DNA from: DATEZO01 sp035255485
GTDB taxonomy: Bacteria; Pseudomonadota; Gammaproteobacteria; Burkholderiales; Burkholderiaceae_D
Direction of reading: 5' to 3'
Assembly (NCBI GenBank): GCA_035255485.1
Contig: DATEZO010000185.1
Coordinates: forward strand, 1 to 19,992
Length of the DNA stretch: 19,992 bases
In this document: positions 13,310 to 19,992 of the stretch, one piece after another
How positions within the stretch are numbered: the stretch's first letter is position 1
How the letters are laid out: every line of letters starts with the position of its first letter
Notes under the pieces: model-generated
The model's input: only the letters and a program-made list of their open reading frames with translations
The model's database searches: none
What the model was told of the DNA's origin: nothing
Position numbers and translations under genes: made by a program

Positions 13310-14202
13310 GCACCGTACCTGCCACTGCCGCAACGGGCGCGCCGCCCCATCCGCTACGCGAATTCTGGGGTTATTTCCGCCAGAATCGCGGTGCAGTGAT
13401 CGGCCTGGTCACCGTTGCCTTCCTGATCGCCATCGCGCTACTGGCGAACCTTGTCGCGCCGCATTCGCCGATCGAGCAATTCCGTGACCATACCCTGGCG
13501 CCACCGATGTGGGCAAACGGCGGATCGGACAGTTTCATCCTCGGCACCGATCCGGTCGGCCGCGACATCCTGTCGCGCCTGATCCACGGCACGCGCCTGT
13601 CGCTCTTCATCGGCTTTGTATCGGTGTCGCTGTCGCTTGGTTTCGGCATCGTGCTGGGCCTGATCGCCGGCTTTTTCCGCGGCATCGCCGAGATCGCGAT
13701 CATGCGCCTGATGGATATCATGCTGGCGCTGCCAAGCCTGCTGCTGGCAGTGGCGGTGGTGGCGATTCTCGGGCCGGGCCTGATGAATGCGATGTATGCG
13801 ATCGCGATCGTGATGCTGCCGCATTACGTGCGTCTGACGCGGGCGGCGGTGATCGGCGAATTACCGAAGGATTATGTCAACGCCGCGCGCATTGCCGGCG
13901 CCGGCACGCTGCGCCTGATGTTCAATTGCGTGCTGCCGAATTGCGCCGCGCCGCTGATCGTGCAGGCCACGCTCGGCTTTTCGGCGGCGATTCTCGATGC
14001 CGCCGCGCTCGGATTCCTTGGCTTGGGCGCGCAGCCGCCGACGCCGGAATGGGGCTCAATGCTGTCGTCCGCGCTGGAATTCATCCAGAGCGCGTGGTGG
14101 GTGGTGACCTTTCCCGGCCTGGCAATCCTGATCTCGGTACTGGCCTTCAACCTGATGGGCGACGGCTTGCGCGATGCGCTGGATCCGAAACTGAAACGGT
14201 GA
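13306..14202 (+). CDS. dppC: Dipeptide ABC transporter permease DppC
   Basis: A 298-aa inner-membrane permease that pairs with DppB. It has the OppC-type N-terminal extension (EFWGYFRQNRGAVIGL) leading into the first membrane helix, a periplasmic loop, then the conserved LGTDPVGRDILSRLIHGTRLSL. The EAA loop follows (PKDYVNAARIAGAGTLRLMFNCVLPN). It ends DGLRDALDPKLKR, the usual C-terminus of the family. Upstream in-frame codons exist, but the ATG at 13306 gives the family N-terminus and an ATGA overlap with dppB. It is followed 3 nt later by dppD. Confidence 0.93.
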   Translation: MSTVPATAATGAPPHPLREFWGYFRQNRGAVIGLVTVAFLIAIALLANLVAPHSPIEQFRDHTLAPPMWANGGSDSFILGTDPVGRDILSRLIHGTRLSLFIGFVSVSLSLGFGIVLGLIAGFFRGIAEIAIMRLMDIMLALPSLLLAVAVVAILGPGLMNAMYAIAIVMLPHYVRLTRAAVIGELPKDYVNAARIAGAGTLRLMFNCVLPNCAAPLIVQATLGFSAAILDAAALGFLGLGAQPPTPEWGSMLSSALEFIQSAWWVVTFPGLAILISVLAFNLMGDGLRDALDPKLKR

Positions 14203-14205
14203 ACC

Positions 14206-15219
14206 ATGGCATTACTCGACATTAAAAACCTGCGCATCGAATTCGGCTCGACCGCCGCGCCGTTTACCGCCGTGGACGATCTCGATCTTGTCATTGAGGC
14301 CGGCGAAGTGGTCGGCATCGTCGGCGAATCCGGCTCGGGCAAAAGCGTCACCTCGCTGGCCTTGATGGGCCTGATCGATTATCCGGGCCGCGTGCAAGCC
14401 GAGCGCATGGCGTTCGACGGCCGCGACTTGCTGGCCATGCCGGAGAAAGAACGGCGCGGCCTGCTGGGCAAGGATATCGCGATGATTTTCCAGGACCCGA
14501 TGACCAGCCTGAACCCGTGCTTTACGGTGGCGTATCAGTTGATGGAAACCTTGCGCGTACACGAGGGCAAGGCATCCGGCAAGACCTTGCGCGCCAAGGC
14601 TTTGGCGCTGTTGAAACAGGTCGATATTCCCGACCCGGAACGGCGCCTGGAGGCCTATCCGCACCAGTTATCGGGTGGCATGAGCCAGCGCGTCATGGTA
14701 GCAATGGCGATTGCCTGCAATCCGCGCCTGCTGATTGCAGACGAACCGACCACGGCGCTCGATGTCACGGTGCAGGCGCAGATGCTGGAACTGCTGCTGC
14801 AACTGCAGCGCGAGCGCGGCATGGCGCTGATGCTGATCACGCACGACCTGTCGGTCGTGGCCCAGACCGCGCAGCGCGTGGTCGTGATGTATGCCGGCCA
14901 AGTGGTGGAAACCGGCCGGGTGCCGGAGATCTTCCGTGCGCCGCACCATCCGTACACACAGGCCTTGCTGGCTGCATTGCCGGAACATAATATCGGCCGC
15001 GCCCGGCTACAGACGATTCCCGGCGTGGTACCGGGTCAATACGACCGCCCGGGCGGCTGCCTGCTGCACCCGCGCTGCGCCTATGCGACCGCGCATTGTC
15101 GCGCGGTGCGTCCGGCGCTGGCGGGTGCCGCCGGTGCGCAATCGCGCTGCCATTACCCGCTCGATGCACAGGGCCGGCCCACCAATGATTGGGAACAGGC
15201 CAGGGACAAGGTGGCATGA
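14206..15219 (+). CDS. dppD: Dipeptide ABC transporter ATPase DppD
   Basis: A 337-aa ATP-binding subunit that drives peptide import. Walker A GESGSGKS is at residues 40-47, the signature LSGGMSQR at 155-162 and Walker B LLIADEP from 175. The switch His is in LITHDLSVV. The C-terminal oligopeptide-transporter extension has four Cys: C285, C291, C298 and C315 (spacing C-x5-C-x6-C-x16-C). The start lies 3 nt after the dppC stop. Its stop overlaps the next start (TGATG). DppD and DppF would form the ATPase heterodimer under DppB/DppC. Confidence 0.94.
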   Translation: MALLDIKNLRIEFGSTAAPFTAVDDLDLVIEAGEVVGIVGESGSGKSVTSLALMGLIDYPGRVQAERMAFDGRDLLAMPEKERRGLLGKDIAMIFQDPMTSLNPCFTVAYQLMETLRVHEGKASGKTLRAKALALLKQVDIPDPERRLEAYPHQLSGGMSQRVMVAMAIACNPRLLIADEPTTALDVTVQAQMLELLLQLQRERGMALMLITHDLSVVAQTAQRVVVMYAGQVVETGRVPEIFRAPHHPYTQALLAALPEHNIGRARLQTIPGVVPGQYDRPGGCLLHPRCAYATAHCRAVRPALAGAAGAQSRCHYPLDAQGRPTNDWEQARDKVA

Positions 15220-16196
15220 TGAGCGATGCCGCGATGCTGCTGGAGGCAAGGAATCTTGCGAAACACTATCCTGTTTCGCAAGGCTGGATGAAACCGAAGG
15301 CGACCGCGCGCGCACTCGACGGCGTATCGTTTACGCTCGCGCCCGGCAAGACGCTGGCCGTGGTCGGCGAATCAGGCTGCGGCAAATCGACGCTGGCACG
15401 CCAAGTCACGATGATCGAAACGCCCACCAGCGGCGAATTATGGATCGGCGGCGCCAATATCACACAGGCGGGCAAGGCGGCCCTGCGGCATGTGCGTTCG
15501 CAGGTGCAGATGGTGTTCCAGAATCCGTATGCCAGCCTGAATCCGCGCAAGAAAGTAGCCGCGATGCTGGAAGAGCCGCTGGTAATCAATACCGGATTAT
15601 CGAAGGCCGAGCGCATGGACAAGGCGCAGGCGATGATGGCGCAAGTCGGCCTGCGTTCCGAGCATTACCACCGCTATCCGCACATGTTTTCCGGCGGCCA
15701 GCGCCAGCGCATCGCCATTGCGCGCGCGCTGATGCTCGATCCGAAAGTGGTGGTGGCCGACGAGCCGGTGTCGGCGCTGGACGTCTCGGTGCAGGCGCAG
15801 GTGCTGAACCTGCTGATGGACTTGCAGCAGGCCAGCGGCGTTGCGTACCTGTTCATTTCGCACAACCTGGCGGTGGTCGAGCATATCGCCGACGAAGTGC
15901 TGGTGATGTATCTCGGCAAGATGGTCGAACATGGCACCAGGGCGCAGGTGTTCAGCCAACCCTTGCATCCCTACACGCGCGCACTGTTTGCCAGCACGCC
16001 ACGCATCGATCCGGCGCAGCGTCTGCCCAGGATGATGCTACCGGGCGAACTGCCATCGCCGCTCGCGCCGCCGCCGGGATGCGCATTTAACAACCGCTGC
16101 CCGCATGCGATCGACCGTTGTCGCCATGAAACACCGCAGGCATTGCCGTTCGAGGGGCGGCTGGTGGCGTGCCATCGGGTCGGCGAGGTATCGTAG
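15219..16196 (+). CDS. dppF: Dipeptide ABC transporter ATPase DppF
   Basis: A 325-aa second ATP-binding subunit. Walker A GESGCGKST is at residues 50-58, the signature FSGGQRQR at 157-164, Walker B VVVADEP follows, and the switch His is in FISHNLAVV. The C-terminal extension repeats the DppD Cys set with identical spacing: C288, C294, C301, C318. Two ATGs are adjacent (15216 and 15219). I prefer 15219 because AAGGTGG lies about 5 nt upstream, whereas 15216 would crowd it. Last gene of the importer cluster. An 80-bp gap follows before the HDOD gene, without an evident terminator. Confidence 0.93.
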   Translation: MSDAAMLLEARNLAKHYPVSQGWMKPKATARALDGVSFTLAPGKTLAVVGESGCGKSTLARQVTMIETPTSGELWIGGANITQAGKAALRHVRSQVQMVFQNPYASLNPRKKVAAMLEEPLVINTGLSKAERMDKAQAMMAQVGLRSEHYHRYPHMFSGGQRQRIAIARALMLDPKVVVADEPVSALDVSVQAQVLNLLMDLQQASGVAYLFISHNLAVVEHIADEVLVMYLGKMVEHGTRAQVFSQPLHPYTRALFASTPRIDPAQRLPRMMLPGELPSPLAPPPGCAFNNRCPHAIDRCRHETPQALPFEGRLVACHRVGEVS

Positions 16197-16276
16197 ACAT
16201 CGCGTATGATCCCGTGTGATCCATTTTCATCGCCTTCACTGTTTTTCAACCCTGACTGGACAATCGGGAAACCCTC

Positions 16277-17341
16277 ATGTACCAATGGCTGCGTCGCTTT
16301 TTTTCACGCGCTCCCGGCAAAGCGCCGCAAATACCCGCTGCGGCCGCCATGGATACCGTTCCCGTCGTCGCTGCGGCTGCCGCATCGATCACGGCGGAGC
16401 ACATGCCGCCGGCACTTGGCAAGGGAGGCGGCATTTCTGCCCTGCAGCGGCACGATATCGATGCAAATTTTACTGACTGGTTGTTCGAGAACGGCAACAA
16501 TGCCGACATCTTCACCAACCGGACCGAAGACAAGATTCTTGCAGCGCTGGACAGGATTGTGGCGTCGGGGCAATCGGGTGCAACCCTGGTGCGCAGGATG
16601 CCGGGCGTGATTCCGCAATTGCTGCAGCGGCTGCGCACGGAGAATTTTTCCGGCGCGGAGCTGGCGCGCCTGATTGCGCATGATGTCGTACTGGTTGCCG
16701 CAGTGGTTCGCCTAGCCAATAACGCACTCTATAATTCAGCCCAGTCGATAGACAGCATCGAGAATGCCGTATTGGTGATCGGCCATGATGGGCTGCGGCA
16801 ATTGATTACCATTGTCACATTCAGGCCGATCATCAATCTGAATTCGGGCCAGTTCACGAAATCGATTGCGCCACGGCTCTGGAACCAATCGGAAAAATGC
16901 GCAATTGCCGCCCGCCTGCTCTGCCAGGATGAGCAGGGCGACCGTTTCGAGGCCTTCATGGCCGGGCTGGTGCAAAATGCCGGACTGATTGCCGCGTTAA
17001 GAGTGATCGATCAACTGTTTGATGGCAGCGAACCGATCGGATCGGGCAGCTTTTGCAATGCCCTCGTTCAGTACACGCGCAGCCTGTCCTGCAGCATTGC
17101 CAGGGAATGGCGCTTTCCAGAACCAGTCGTGCGTGCAATAGAAGAACAGGGCACCAGCCACAGGCATGCGACGCTTTCATCGGTCGGCAAAATACTTGCC
17201 ACTGGCGATTATCTGAGCAAGGTGCATATCCTGACGCACCAGAACCGCCTGAACCGGGATGATCCGCGCCTGACCAGAGGATTGGCGGACAAAGAGCGCG
17301 ATTGCCTCAAGGCACTGGATCAGGTGGTCGATGTCGTATGA
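16277..17341 (+). CDS. HDOD-domain signalling protein
   Basis: A 354-aa cytoplasmic protein with an HDOD domain, a catalytically inactive relative of HD phosphohydrolases used in signalling and regulatory complexes. The N-terminal 50 residues are Ala/Pro-rich and low complexity. The HDOD core spans about 105-300: MPGVIPQLLQRL, the AELARLIAHDVVLVAAVVRLANNALY block, then ENAVLVIGHDGLRQLI. Where an active HD enzyme has a His-Asp pair (GLLHDIG), this protein has GLVQNAG, so phosphodiesterase activity is not expected. The ribosome site before the ATG at 16277 is weak (GGGAAA). It sits between dppF and the fds genes in the same direction. Its target pathway is not shown by context. Confidence 0.85.
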   Translation: MYQWLRRFFSRAPGKAPQIPAAAAMDTVPVVAAAAASITAEHMPPALGKGGGISALQRHDIDANFTDWLFENGNNADIFTNRTEDKILAALDRIVASGQSGATLVRRMPGVIPQLLQRLRTENFSGAELARLIAHDVVLVAAVVRLANNALYNSAQSIDSIENAVLVIGHDGLRQLITIVTFRPIINLNSGQFTKSIAPRLWNQSEKCAIAARLLCQDEQGDRFEAFMAGLVQNAGLIAALRVIDQLFDGSEPIGSGSFCNALVQYTRSLSCSIAREWRFPEPVVRAIEEQGTSHRHATLSSVGKILATGDYLSKVHILTHQNRLNRDDPRLTRGLADKERDCLKALDQVVDVV

Positions 17342-17589
17342 CGGCGTATGATTCCAGCACCCATCTCGTTGCACGTCATTCTGGGCACTCGCACCTCGAT
17401 CATTGCGATTGACGGCGGTATGGGTAGCATCAAAGCCGTGCCCACCCGACGGTTTATTCTGCTTGGATATTTTAGTTAACAGCGGCAACCATGATCCATG
17501 CAACGACATTCCGACATTCGCGCCCACCCACTATTCGCCGCGACGGCATTGGTATATAACATCAGACATGCATTAACAGGAGTCCCGGC

Positions 17590-18069
17590 GTGAGTACGCA
17601 AGCCTATTTCGATATTGAAGTGGTCAAGGCCATTATCACAGAGCACCAGGCGATGCCCGGCGCAATGTTGCCAATCCTGCATGCAATCCAGCAGGCCATC
17701 GGCTGGATTCCATCGGAGGCGGTGCCGTTGATTGCAAACGGACTGAATCTGTCGCGCGCCGAAGTGCATGGCGTGATGACTTACTATCCTGACTTCCGCC
17801 GGCAACCCGTCGGCCGGCATGTGATGCGACTGTGCCGCGCAGAAGCATGCCAGTCGGTCGGCGCCGACGCATTGGCGGCATATGCGAAAACGACGCTGGA
17901 TTGCGACTTCCATCAGACAACAAGTGATGGTGCAATCACGCTGGAGCCCGTGTATTGCCTCGGCCAGTGTGCCTGCGGGCCAGCGGTCATGGTGGATGGC
18001 GAGGTGCATGCGCGCATGACGCCGGATAAGTTGGATGCGCTGCTGCAAGCACAGCGGGGGGCGCCATGA
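17590..18069 (+). CDS. fdsG: NAD-dependent formate dehydrogenase gamma subunit
   Basis: A 159-aa NuoE-like [2Fe-2S] protein of the cytoplasmic NAD-linked formate dehydrogenase; it relays electrons within the diaphorase module. The ligands are C82, C87 (C-x4-C, LCRAEAC), C123 and C127 (C-x3-C, CLGQC). An additional C129 follows at once. The N-terminal helical part (LPILHAIQQAIGWIP, then HGVMTYYPDF) is typical of NuoE/HoxE/FdsG proteins. The start is GTG at 17590, supported by AGGAG about 8 nt upstream. The frame overlaps fdsB by ATGA. TATAAC at 17555-17560 may be the -10 of its promoter, but no convincing -35 is seen. Neighbouring fdsB and fdsA separate it from a respiratory complex I nuoE. 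Confidence 0.9.
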   Translation: MSTQAYFDIEVVKAIITEHQAMPGAMLPILHAIQQAIGWIPSEAVPLIANGLNLSRAEVHGVMTYYPDFRRQPVGRHVMRLCRAEACQSVGADALAAYAKTTLDCDFHQTTSDGAITLEPVYCLGQCACGPAVMVDGEVHARMTPDKLDALLQAQRGAP

Positions 18070-19634
18070 ACGCCGCCGCAGCCGCTGTCACCGTGTATGT
18101 GCCGTGCGATTCGACGGCGCTCGCGCTCGGCGCGCATGCGGTTGCCGCGGCAATTGCGCACGAAGCCCAGCAGCGCGGCATCGCTATTCGCATCGTGCGC
18201 AACGGCTCGCGCGGCATGTTCTTTCTTGAGCCGCTGGTGGAGGTGGCCACAGCCAGTGGGCGCATCGCCTACGGGCCGGTGGCAACGGCTGATGTGCCGG
18301 CTCTGTTTGACGCAGGTTTTCTGCATGGTGGCACACATCCGCTGGGACTGGGGCTAACCGAGGCCATTCCTTATCTGAAAAACCAGGAACGCCTGACATT
18401 CGCGCGCATCGGTGTCACCGATCCGTTATCGCTTGACGATTACCGCGCGCTCGAAGGTTATGCCGGCTTGCGGCGGGCGCTGCAACTGGCGCCGGAGCAG
18501 ATCATTGGACAGGTGGCCGATTCCGGCTTGCGCGGGCGCGGCGGGGCCGCTTTCCCGGCTGGCATCAAATGGCAGACCGTACGCGACGCGGCGGCAGCGC
18601 AAAAATACGTGGTATGCAATGCCGATGAGGGCGATTCCGGCGCTTTCTCCGACCGCATGGTGATGGAAGACGATCCGTTCATGCTGATCGAAGGCATGAC
18701 GATTGCCGGCCTTGCGGTCGGCGCGACGCAAGGGTATATCTATGTGCGTTCCGAATATCCGCATGCGGCTGCGACACTGAATCAGGCGATCGCGATTGCC
18801 AGGGCGCACGACTGTCTCGGCGCAAACATTCTCGATAGCGGCACGCGCTTCGACCTTGAGGTGCGGGTCGGCGCCGGCTCCTATGTGTGCGGTGAGGAAA
18901 CTGCCTTGCTGGAAAGCCTGGAAGGCAAGCGCGGCATCGTGCGTGCCAAGCCGCCGCTACCGGCAATCGCCGGCCTGTTCGGCCAGCCGACCGTGGTCAA
19001 CAACGTGATCACGCTGGCGGCTGTGCCGCTGATCCTGGCGCGCGGCGCGGCGTTCTACCGCGACTATGGCATGGGCCGCTCGCGCGGCACGCTGCCATTC
19101 CAGCTGGCGGGCAATATCCGGCACGGCGGGCTGGTGGAAAAAGCCTTCGGCATCACGCTGCGTGAAATGCTGCATGACTTCGGCGGCGGCACGCGCAGCG
19201 GGCGACCATTGCGCGCGGTGCAGGTCGGCGGCCCGCTGGGCGCGTATCTGCCCGCATCGCAATTCGACACGCCGCTCGACTATGAGGCATTGATGGCACT
19301 CGGCGGCACGCTGGGCCACGGCGGCATTGTGGCATTCGATGACACGGTCGACATGGCACGGCAGGCGCGTCATGCAATGGAATTTTGCGCAATCGAATCG
19401 TGCGGCAAATGCACGCCGTGCCGCATCGGTTCGGTGCGCGGCGTGGAGGCGATGGACCAGATCATGGCTGGGCAAAACCGCGAACGGCAGATCCATCTGG
19501 TGCGCGACCTGTGCGACTTGATGTTGAATGGATCGCTATGCGCGATGGGCGGGATGACGCCGTTGCCGGTACTGTCGGCACTGAATCATTTTCCCGAAGA
19601 CTTCGGCCTGGACGCGGGAACCAGGGCGGCATGA
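18066..19634 (+). CDS. fdsB: NAD-dependent formate dehydrogenase beta subunit
   Basis: A 522-aa NuoF-like diaphorase subunit that binds FMN, NAD and a [4Fe-4S] cluster and reduces NAD with electrons from formate. An N-terminal thioredoxin-like/NuoE-like part of about 110-120 residues precedes the NuoF core, as in FdsB proteins. Seen: the nucleotide/FMN site GRGGAAFPAG (from 157), GSYVCGEETALLESLEGKRG, and the cluster ligands C446, C449, C452 (ESCGKCTPC) with C492. Length is close to that of characterised FdsB (about 520 aa). Its ATG overlaps the fdsG stop, and its own stop overlaps a possible ATG of the next gene. Confidence 0.93.
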   Translation: MNAAAAAVTVYVPCDSTALALGAHAVAAAIAHEAQQRGIAIRIVRNGSRGMFFLEPLVEVATASGRIAYGPVATADVPALFDAGFLHGGTHPLGLGLTEAIPYLKNQERLTFARIGVTDPLSLDDYRALEGYAGLRRALQLAPEQIIGQVADSGLRGRGGAAFPAGIKWQTVRDAAAAQKYVVCNADEGDSGAFSDRMVMEDDPFMLIEGMTIAGLAVGATQGYIYVRSEYPHAAATLNQAIAIARAHDCLGANILDSGTRFDLEVRVGAGSYVCGEETALLESLEGKRGIVRAKPPLPAIAGLFGQPTVVNNVITLAAVPLILARGAAFYRDYGMGRSRGTLPFQLAGNIRHGGLVEKAFGITLREMLHDFGGGTRSGRPLRAVQVGGPLGAYLPASQFDTPLDYEALMALGGTLGHGGIVAFDDTVDMARQARHAMEFCAIESCGKCTPCRIGSVRGVEAMDQIMAGQNRERQIHLVRDLCDLMLNGSLCAMGGMTPLPVLSALNHFPEDFGLDAGTRAA

Positions 19635-19654
19635 CGCCCGACAAGGATAGCAGG

Positions 19655-19992
19655 ATGAACCCTCTGAATGAAACGGATTACGGTACGCCGCAGCGCGTAT
19701 CGGAAAAAACGGTGGCGCTCGAGATCGACGGCATGGCAATCAGCGTGCCGCAAGGCACCTCGGTGATGCGCGCCGCCGCCGAGGCCGGCATCCAGGTGCC
19801 GAAGCTGTGCGCGACCGACAGCCTGGAAGCGTTCGGCTCATGTCGCCTGTGCCTGGTCGAGATCGACGGCCGCAAGGGTTATCCGGCCTCTTGCACCACG
19901 CCCTGCGAATCCGGCATGAAGGTGCAGACGCAGACGCCGAAGCTGGCCGAGCTGCGGCGCGGCATGATGGAGCTGTACCTTTCCGATTACCC
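19655..19992 (+). CDS. fdsA: NAD-dependent formate dehydrogenase alpha subunit (5' part)
   Basis: The N-terminal 112 residues of the large molybdopterin catalytic subunit, which oxidises formate to CO2; the rest is beyond the window. The visible part is the NuoG-like [2Fe-2S] ferredoxin domain with ligands C52, C63, C66 and C80 (C-x10-C-x2-C-x13-C), in CATDSLEAFGSCRLC, followed by the start of the next cluster-binding region (ELRRGMMELYLSDYP). I chose the ATG at 19655 (MNPLNETDYGTP) because AAGGAT lies 6 nt upstream. An in-frame ATG at 19631 overlaps the fdsB stop and would add 8 residues. Subunit type follows from gene order; the Mo site itself is not in view. Confidence 0.88.
   Translation, partial: MNPLNETDYGTPQRVSEKTVALEIDGMAISVPQGTSVMRAAAEAGIQVPKLCATDSLEAFGSCRLCLVEIDGRKGYPASCTTPCESGMKVQTQTPKLAELRRGMMELYLSDY

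Noticed and set aside
1..19992. CRISPR array, tRNA/rRNA genes, insertion sequences, prophage or toxin-antitoxin pair
   Set aside because: I found no regularly spaced repeats, no cloverleaf-type sequence with CCA-end features, no transposase or integrase motifs, and no two-gene toxin-antitoxin arrangement. The orphan 96-aa gene has no partner.

Overview
The window looks like a chromosomal stretch from a GC-rich betaproteobacterium of the Burkholderiales, most likely Oxalobacteraceae. This rests on family-level recognition: a LiuR-type MerR regulator with TTTACG-type operators next to isovaleryl-CoA dehydrogenase, the order argS / SPOR protein / dsbA, a dppABCDF cluster, and an fdsGBA formate dehydrogenase cluster. 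I see no tRNA, rRNA, CRISPR array, insertion sequence or prophage. Species cannot be fixed from the sequence alone.

Layout. (1) 1-2444: leucine/isovalerate catabolism on the minus strand. A LiuR-like MerR gene (1745-2200) is followed by a PaaI-type hotdog thioesterase (1157-1624) and isovaleryl-CoA dehydrogenase (1-1149, running off the left edge). Two related palindromes (1672-1693 and 2247-2262) sit where LiuR operators would control the thioesterase/ivd transcript and liuR itself. (2) 2445-4092, plus strand: a complete-motif metallo-beta-lactamase-fold hydrolase and a small HTH regulator. (3) 4192-5792, minus strand: a short-chain dehydrogenase translationally coupled (ATGA) to a BtuF-like metal/cobalamin receptor that has no signal peptide. 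(4) 5811-8976, minus strand: argS, a membrane-anchored SPOR protein and dsbA, closed by a clear intrinsic terminator that lies only about 20 nt ahead of the SDR start. (5) 8977-10336: about 1.3 kb with a single small orphan gene (9539-9829, 96 aa). It has a near-consensus sigma-70 promoter, an operator-like palindrome over the -10/start site and a 26-bp AT-rich inverted repeat upstream. (6) 10337-16196: dppA, a roughly 300-bp spacer with REP-like hairpins, then the tightly overlapping dppBCDF genes. Together they encode a complete dipeptide-type ABC importer. (7) 16277-17341: an HDOD signalling protein. (8) 17590-19992: fdsG, fdsB and the start of fdsA, all overlapping or tightly spaced, encoding the NAD-linked formate dehydrogenase diaphorase unit and the N-terminus of its catalytic subunit.

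How the parts work together. Most of the window is housekeeping and catabolic metabolism: branched-chain amino acid breakdown, peptide uptake, formate oxidation to NADH, arginyl-tRNA charging, and envelope/disulfide functions. The least explained parts are the orphan 96-aa gene with its dedicated control region, the signal-less BtuF-like receptor coupled to an SDR, and the hairpin-rich spacer that separates dppA from dppBCDF.
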